A DNA stretch of 33,988 bases from RGIG995 sp045652445. Its GTDB lineage: Bacteria > Bacillota > Clostridia > Oscillospirales > UBA644. How positions within the stretch are numbered: the stretch's first letter is position 1; each line of letters begins with the position of its first letter. The notes beneath the pieces were generated by a model. That model saw only the letters and a list, made by a program, of their open reading frames with translations, had not been told where the DNA came from and did no database searches. The position numbers and the translations under genes are program-made. Location of the stretch: the NCBI GenBank assembly GCA_045652445.1, contig JAZRUJ010000007.1:1-33988 (forward strand), in the 5' to 3' direction. Of the stretch, positions 29,800 through 33,988 are shown in pieces.

Positions 29800-29840
29800 A
29801 AGAGCGTTGTGGCGGTGAACAACCGAAGGAGGAAAAAATC

Positions 29841-30557
29841 ATGGCTGTTATTTCCATGAAACAACTGCTGGAAGCAGGTGTCCATTTCGGACATCAGACC
29901 AGAAGATGGAACCCCAAAATGGCGGAATACATCTTCACCGAACGGAACGGGATCTATATCATCGATCTGCAGAAAACCGTTAAGAAAGTCGAAGAGGCTT
30001 ACAACTTCGTTCGCGAAGTAACCGAACAGGGCGGCGAAATTCTTTTCGTCGGTACCAAGAAGCAGGCTCAAGAATCCATTAAGGAAGAAGCCGAACGCGT
30101 TGGTATGTACTTTGTTAACTCCCGTTGGTTGGGCGGTATGCTCACCAACTTCACCACCATCAAAAAGCGTATCCAGAGAATGGATCAGCTGAAGAAAATG
30201 GCTGAAGATGGTACCTTTGATCAACTTCCCAAGAAAGAAGTTGTCAACCTGACCATCGAAGCTGAAAAGCTGGAAAAGAACCTGGGCGGTATCAAAGAAA
30301 TGAAGAAGCTCCCCGCAGCCATCTTCATCGTTGACCCCAAAAAGGAACACAACGCTGTTGCCGAAGCTCGCAAGCTGAACATTCCCATCATCGCTATCGT
30401 TGATACCAACTGCGATCCCGATGAAATCGACTACGTTATCCCCGGTAACGACGACGCAATCCGTGCCGTCAAACTGATCACCTCCGCTATGGCTAACGCC
30501 GTTCTGGAAGGGAAACAGGGCGAACAGTTCGCTGCCGAAGCTCCCGTAGAAGAATAA
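29841..30557 (+). CDS. rpsB: 30S ribosomal protein S2
   Basis: 238 residues, normal for S2. The start is MAVISMKQLLEAGVHFGHQT, the ATG following GGAGG 8 bases upstream; the in-frame GTG 78 bases earlier is part of the leader. Further S2 blocks are RRWNPKMAEYIFTERNGIYI, NSRWLGGMLTNFTTIKKRI and PIIAIVDTNCDPDEIDYVIP. S2 binds the small subunit late and links it to S1. The gene is followed after 34 bases by tsf, the usual pair. Confidence 0.98.
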   Translation: MAVISMKQLLEAGVHFGHQTRRWNPKMAEYIFTERNGIYIIDLQKTVKKVEEAYNFVREVTEQGGEILFVGTKKQAQESIKEEAERVGMYFVNSRWLGGMLTNFTTIKKRIQRMDQLKKMAEDGTFDQLPKKEVVNLTIEAEKLEKNLGGIKEMKKLPAAIFIVDPKKEHNAVAEARKLNIPIIAIVDTNCDPDEIDYVIPGNDDAIRAVKLITSAMANAVLEGKQGEQFAAEAPVEE

Positions 30558-30591
30558 TTTACCTTATTTAATATATTAGGAGGAAACTAAC

Positions 30592-31485
30592 ATGGCTGCT
30601 GTTATCTCTGCAAAGCAGGTAAAAGAACTCCGTGATCAGACCGGATGCGGTATGATGGAATGTAAACACGCCTTGGTTGAAACCGACGGCGATATGGAAA
30701 AAGCCATCGTCATTCTGCGTGAAAAGGGTCTGGCTACCGCTGCTAAAAAAGCTTCCCGCATTGCTGCCGAAGGTTACGTCGGCGTTTACAATGACGGTAC
30801 TGTTGCTGCAATCGTTGAAGTAAACTGCGAAACCGACTTCGTTGCGAAGAACCCCGATTTCCAGGCTTTTGCCAACGATATCGCTGCTTTGGTTGCAAAA
30901 ACCAATCCCGCTGATTTGGAAACCTTGAACGCTTCCGAACTGAAAGACGGTCAAACCGTTGAAGACGTTCGTACCGGTCTGGTTGCCGTTATCCGCGAAA
31001 ACATGACCGTTCGTCGCTTCGCTCGTATGGAAGGCAACGTTGCCACCTACCTGCACATGGGCGGTAAGATCGGTGTTGTTGCTAACTTCTCTGCTCCCAT
31101 CGACGCTGCTGACGGAAAATCCGTTTGTATGCAGGTCGCTTCCATGAACCCCGCTTATCTGGGCAAGGACAACGTTCCCGCCGAAGTCATCGACGGCGAA
31201 AAGGCCATCATGGTCGCTCAGATGCAGCAGGATCCCAAATTTGCCAACAAGCCTGCACAGGTTTTGGAAAAGATCGTTTCCGGTAAACTTGGCAAATTCT
31301 ACAGCGAAAACTGCCTGTTGGAACAGGAATTCATTCTGGATGAATCCGTAACTGTCGGTGCGTTTATCGCTTCCAAGGGTTCTTCTCTGGTCGAATATGC
31401 TCGTTTCGAAAGAGGCGAAGGTATCGAAAAGAAGAAGGACGACTTTGCTGCTGAAGTTGCCGCTATGGCTGGCGGAAACAACTAA
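30592..31485 (+). CDS. tsf: Elongation factor Ts
   Basis: 297 residues. The start is MAAVISAKQVKELRDQTGCG, then MMECKHALVETDGDMEKAIV and KASRIAAEGYVGVY. The core signature VNCETDFVAKNPDFQAFAND follows (about residues 80-99), and later FSENCLLEQEF-like ending regions. EF-Ts exchanges GDP for GTP on EF-Tu. The ATG follows AGGAGG. It is co-transcribed with rpsB and ends at a strong terminator. Confidence 0.97.
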   Translation: MAAVISAKQVKELRDQTGCGMMECKHALVETDGDMEKAIVILREKGLATAAKKASRIAAEGYVGVYNDGTVAAIVEVNCETDFVAKNPDFQAFANDIAALVAKTNPADLETLNASELKDGQTVEDVRTGLVAVIRENMTVRRFARMEGNVATYLHMGGKIGVVANFSAPIDAADGKSVCMQVASMNPAYLGKDNVPAEVIDGEKAIMVAQMQQDPKFANKPAQVLEKIVSGKLGKFYSENCLLEQEFILDESVTVGAFIASKGSSLVEYARFERGEGIEKKKDDFAAEVAAMAGGNN

Positions 31486-31503
31486 TTTTAATTGGTTGAA
31501 TAT

Positions 31504-31533
31504 ATGCCCACCACGATTCGTGGTGGGCATTTT
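31504..31533 (+). terminator. Terminator of rpsB-tsf
   Basis: GCCCACCACG (31504-31513) pairs with CGTGGTGGGC (31517-31526) around a short loop, followed by a T-run (31528-31533). Confidence 0.92.
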
Positions 31534-31557
31534 TTACGGTCTTTTTTGTCCTTCCAT

Positions 31558-31590
31558 AAAAAAAGTGGAGACGCTTTCGCGTCTCCACTT
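31558..31590 (-). terminator. Terminator of the pyruvate:ferredoxin oxidoreductase gene
   Basis: A perfect 12-pair stem (31563-31574 with 31579-31590). On the minus strand the loop is GAAA and a T-run (31558-31564) follows. It sits 22 bases after the gene's stop. Confidence 0.9.
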
Positions 31591-31611
31591 GATTTTTGTA
31601 TTGGGAACAAA

Positions 31612-33988
31612 TTAGCCGTTAGCCTTTTCTTCCAATTTAGCGCGGCGTTCCTTTGCAGCTTCTGCAGCTTTCGCAAACAGAGCTTCTGCTCTTTCGGGGA
31701 ATGCCTGAGCCAAACGGGTGTAACGGGTTTCGCCCTTAATGAATTCCACGTAGTCAGCGGTGGGAGCCTTGCTGTCCAGAATGAAGGGATTCTTGCCTTC
31801 TGCCTTCAGCAGGGGATTGTACCGGAAGGTGTTCCAGTAGCCTGCAGCAACGGCTTTCTTCATTTCTTCTTGGCAGTTAGCCATACCGCCCTTAACACCG
31901 TGCATTTCGCAGGGAGCGTAGCCGATGATCAAGGAAGGACCGTTGTAAGCTTCTGCTTCAGCCAGAGCTTTCAGAGTCTGATTCATGTCAGCACCCATTG
32001 CAATCTGTGCAACGTAGACATAACCGTAAGACATTGCGATGGCAGCCAAGTCTTTCTTGCCGATTGCTTTACCGGCAGCGGCAAACTGTGCAACCTGACC
32101 GATGTTGGAAGCCTTGGAAGCCTGTCCGCCGGTGTTGGAGTAAACTTCGGTATCGAATACCATAACGTTTACGTCTTCGCCGGAAGCAAGCACGTGATCC
32201 AGACCGCCGAAACCGATATCGTAAGCCCAACCGTCACCACCGAAGATCCAGACGGACTTCTTCGCGAGGTAGTCTTTTTCAGCCAAAACTTCGGGAGCCA
32301 AGGGGCAACCGGCAGCAGCGGCTTTTTCCAGTTCTGCAACCAGAGCGTCGGTAGCAGCACCGTTGGTCTTGCCGTCTTCCTTGGTAGCCAAGAATGCTTC
32401 GGCAGCGGCCTTGAATTCAGCGGAAGCCTTGTCGGAAGCAGCCATTTCTTCGATCTTACGAATCAGGCGTTCCCGGATAGACTTTTGACCCAGATAGATA
32501 CCCAAGCCGTGTTCGGCGTTATCTTCGAACAGGGAGTTGCCCCAAGCGGGACCCGTACCGGATTCTTTGTTTACGGTGTAGGGAGTAGCAGGTGCGGAAC
32601 CGCCCCAAATGGAAGAACAACCGGGGGCGTTGGAGATATACATCCGTTCGCCGAACAACTGAGTGATCAGGCGAGCGTAGGAGGTTTCTGCACAACCGGC
32701 ACAGGAACCGGAGAATTCCAGGAGGGGTTGCTTGAACTGGCTTCCCTTAATGGTGTTGTTGATCAGTTCGGGTTTTTCGGATACGTTAGCAACGGCCCAA
32801 TCGAAGGGAGCTTGCTGATCCTTCTGGCTTTCCTGAGGAACCATCTTGATAGCCAGCTTGTCCGTGCCGTCTTTTGCAGCCTTAGCGTTGACAGGGCAAG
32901 CCTTAACGCAAAGAGTACAACCCATGCAGTCCAAGGTGCTGATGGCCATAGTGAACTTGTAGTTGGTCTTCAGAACGGGCTTTTCGGTGAACTTCGTAGC
33001 TGCGGGAGCGTTTGCTGCTTCTTCTTCCGTCAAAGCGAAGGGACGGATGGTAGCATGGGGGCAAACGAAAGCACAGGAGTTACACTGAATGCAGTTTTCA
33101 GGAATCCATACAGGAACGTCAACTGCAACACCGCGTTTTTCGTAAGCAGAAGAACCTTGGGGGAAGGTACCGTCTACGTGCTTTTCAAAGACGGAAACGG
33201 GGAGAGCATCACCGTTCATCTTGTTGACGGGGATTACGATGTCGTTGACAAAGTCAACCAGGTCAGCACGGGGACCTTCAGCCTTGTCGGCAGAAGCGGT
33301 AACTTCGATGTTCTTCCAAGCGTCGGGAACGTTGATTTCAACGATAGCATCAACGCCGGCGTCGATAGCTTTGTAGTTCATTTCAACGATGGCTTCGCCC
33401 TTCTTCAGGTAGGACTTCTTAGCCATGTATTTCATATAATCTACAGCTTCGGAGATGGGAAGAATTTTCGCCAGAGCGAAGAATGCAGACTGGAGAATGG
33501 TATTGGTACGTTTGCCCATACCGATTTCACGAGCCTTGTCGATGGCGTTTACGGTGTAGAACTTAATGTTGTTTTCTGCAATATAGCGTTTTGCTTCTGC
33601 GGGCAGATTCTTTTCGATTTCAGCCGCATCCCACTGGCAGTTCAAAAGGAAGGTACCGCCGGGTTTTACGTCGTTGACGATCTTGTAACCCTTCAGCATA
33701 TAGGAGGGGTTATGGCAAGCAACGAAGTCAGCCTTGGTGATATAATAAGGAGATTTGATCTTCTTATCGCCGAATCTCAAGTGAGAAATGGTGACACCGC
33801 CGGTCTTCTTGGAGTCATACTGGAAGTATGCCTGAATGAACTTGTCCGTATGGTCGCCGATGATCTTGATGGAGTTCTTGTTTGCACCGACGGTACCGTC
33901 CCCGCCCAGACCCCAGAACTTGCATGCCTTGGTGCCTGCGGGAGCGGTATCGGGAGCCACGGTCTCCTCGAGGGAGCAGTTGGTCACA
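31612..33988 (-). CDS. nifJ: Pyruvate:ferredoxin oxidoreductase, C-terminal two-thirds (5' end outside window)
   Basis: 791 residues in the window; the whole enzyme is usually about 1,170-1,200. In order: the end of the domain II/III region with FWGLGGDGTVGANKNSIKII; the gamma-like domain (SHLRFGDKKIKSPYYI); two 4Fe-4S ferredoxin clusters (CIQCNSCAFVCPH and CMGCTLCVKACPVNAKA); then the thiamine-diphosphate domain with a further cluster (SGSCAGCAETSYARL), the binding motif GGDGWAYDIGFGGLDHVL and VFDTEVYSNTGGQASK. It converts pyruvate, CoA and oxidised ferredoxin to acetyl-CoA, CO2 and reduced ferredoxin, the central step of clostridial fermentation. No frame breaks are visible. Confidence 0.97.
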   Translation of the reverse strand, partial: VTNCSLEETVAPDTAPAGTKACKFWGLGGDGTVGANKNSIKIIGDHTDKFIQAYFQYDSKKTGGVTISHLRFGDKKIKSPYYITKADFVACHNPSYMLKGYKIVNDVKPGGTFLLNCQWDAAEIEKNLPAEAKRYIAENNIKFYTVNAIDKAREIGMGKRTNTILQSAFFALAKILPISEAVDYMKYMAKKSYLKKGEAIVEMNYKAIDAGVDAIVEINVPDAWKNIEVTASADKAEGPRADLVDFVNDIVIPVNKMNGDALPVSVFEKHVDGTFPQGSSAYEKRGVAVDVPVWIPENCIQCNSCAFVCPHATIRPFALTEEEAANAPAATKFTEKPVLKTNYKFTMAISTLDCMGCTLCVKACPVNAKAAKDGTDKLAIKMVPQESQKDQQAPFDWAVANVSEKPELINNTIKGSQFKQPLLEFSGSCAGCAETSYARLITQLFGERMYISNAPGCSSIWGGSAPATPYTVNKESGTGPAWGNSLFEDNAEHGLGIYLGQKSIRERLIRKIEEMAASDKASAEFKAAAEAFLATKEDGKTNGAATDALVAELEKAAAAGCPLAPEVLAEKDYLAKKSVWIFGGDGWAYDIGFGGLDHVLASGEDVNVMVFDTEVYSNTGGQASKASNIGQVAQFAAAGKAIGKKDLAAIAMSYGYVYVAQIAMGADMNQTLKALAEAEAYNGPSLIIGYAPCEMHGVKGGMANCQEEMKKAVAAGYWNTFRYNPLLKAEGKNPFILDSKAPTADYVEFIKGETRYTRLAQAFPERAEALFAKAAEAAKERRAKLEEKANG

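Overview
The window looks like chromosome from a spore-forming, low-oxygen Firmicute of the class Clostridia (an Oscillospiraceae-like gut anaerobe is my best guess). The support is a complete spoIIAA-spoIIAB-sigF operon, a YpeB-like germination protein, two rubrerythrin-type peroxidases, pyruvate:ferredoxin oxidoreductase, a small SRP RNA directly upstream of dnaX, and strong SigA-type promoters with a 17-base spacer. G+C is near half by eye, except for one AT-rich island.

Layout. 1-1953 (minus): a WG-repeat protein followed closely by a D-Ala-D-Ala ligase cut by the window edge. 2065-4404: a YpeB-like protein (+) and a YitT membrane protein (-) share a bidirectional terminator. 4410-7731 (minus): SRP RNA - dnaX - ybaB - recR - mrnC. 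7771-11075 (plus): rsuA, a degenerate DapF-fold protein, a dusB-type tRNA-dihydrouridine synthase and a HAD phosphatase. 11091-12838 (minus): spoIIAA, spoIIAB, sigF and a 60-residue protein behind an inverted repeat. 12937-15663: a reverse rubrerythrin gene whose last 46 bases recur 1,988 bases downstream. Between the copies lies an AT-rich restriction-modification cassette: a cytosine-C5 methyltransferase and a HinP1I-like endonuclease. 15710-19899 (minus): an Xre-type membrane regulator, glnS and gltX. 19973-27720 (plus): an alpha/beta-hydrolase-like protein without the nucleophile serine, an independent small-RNA transcription unit, a GT2-GtrA glycosyltransferase, a tandemly duplicated two-gene module (phosphodiester-glycosidase domain protein plus a membrane-anchored partner, twice), a GIY-YIG protein and a classical rubrerythrin. 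27732-29551 (minus): an alanine/glycine:cation symporter under a tandem glycine riboswitch. 29683-31533 (plus): rpsB-tsf. 31558-33988 (minus): the C-terminal two-thirds of pyruvate:ferredoxin oxidoreductase.

How the parts relate. The housekeeping blocks (replication/repair, tRNA charging and modification, translation, sporulation) are conventional. The accessory interest lies in the restriction-modification insertion and in the surface-glycan cluster at 21386-26746. GCGC, the site expected for the HinP1I-like system, occurs only twice in 34 kb by my reading, while CGCG occurs about thirty times. This suggests long exposure of the lineage to a GCGC-specific nuclease, although this copy of the cassette looks like a recent arrival at this locus.

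Limits: everything here comes from reading the sequence by eye. Family names rest on motif recognition, not database searches, and counts should be recomputed. I saw no tRNA, rRNA, CRISPR array, insertion sequence or replication origin.
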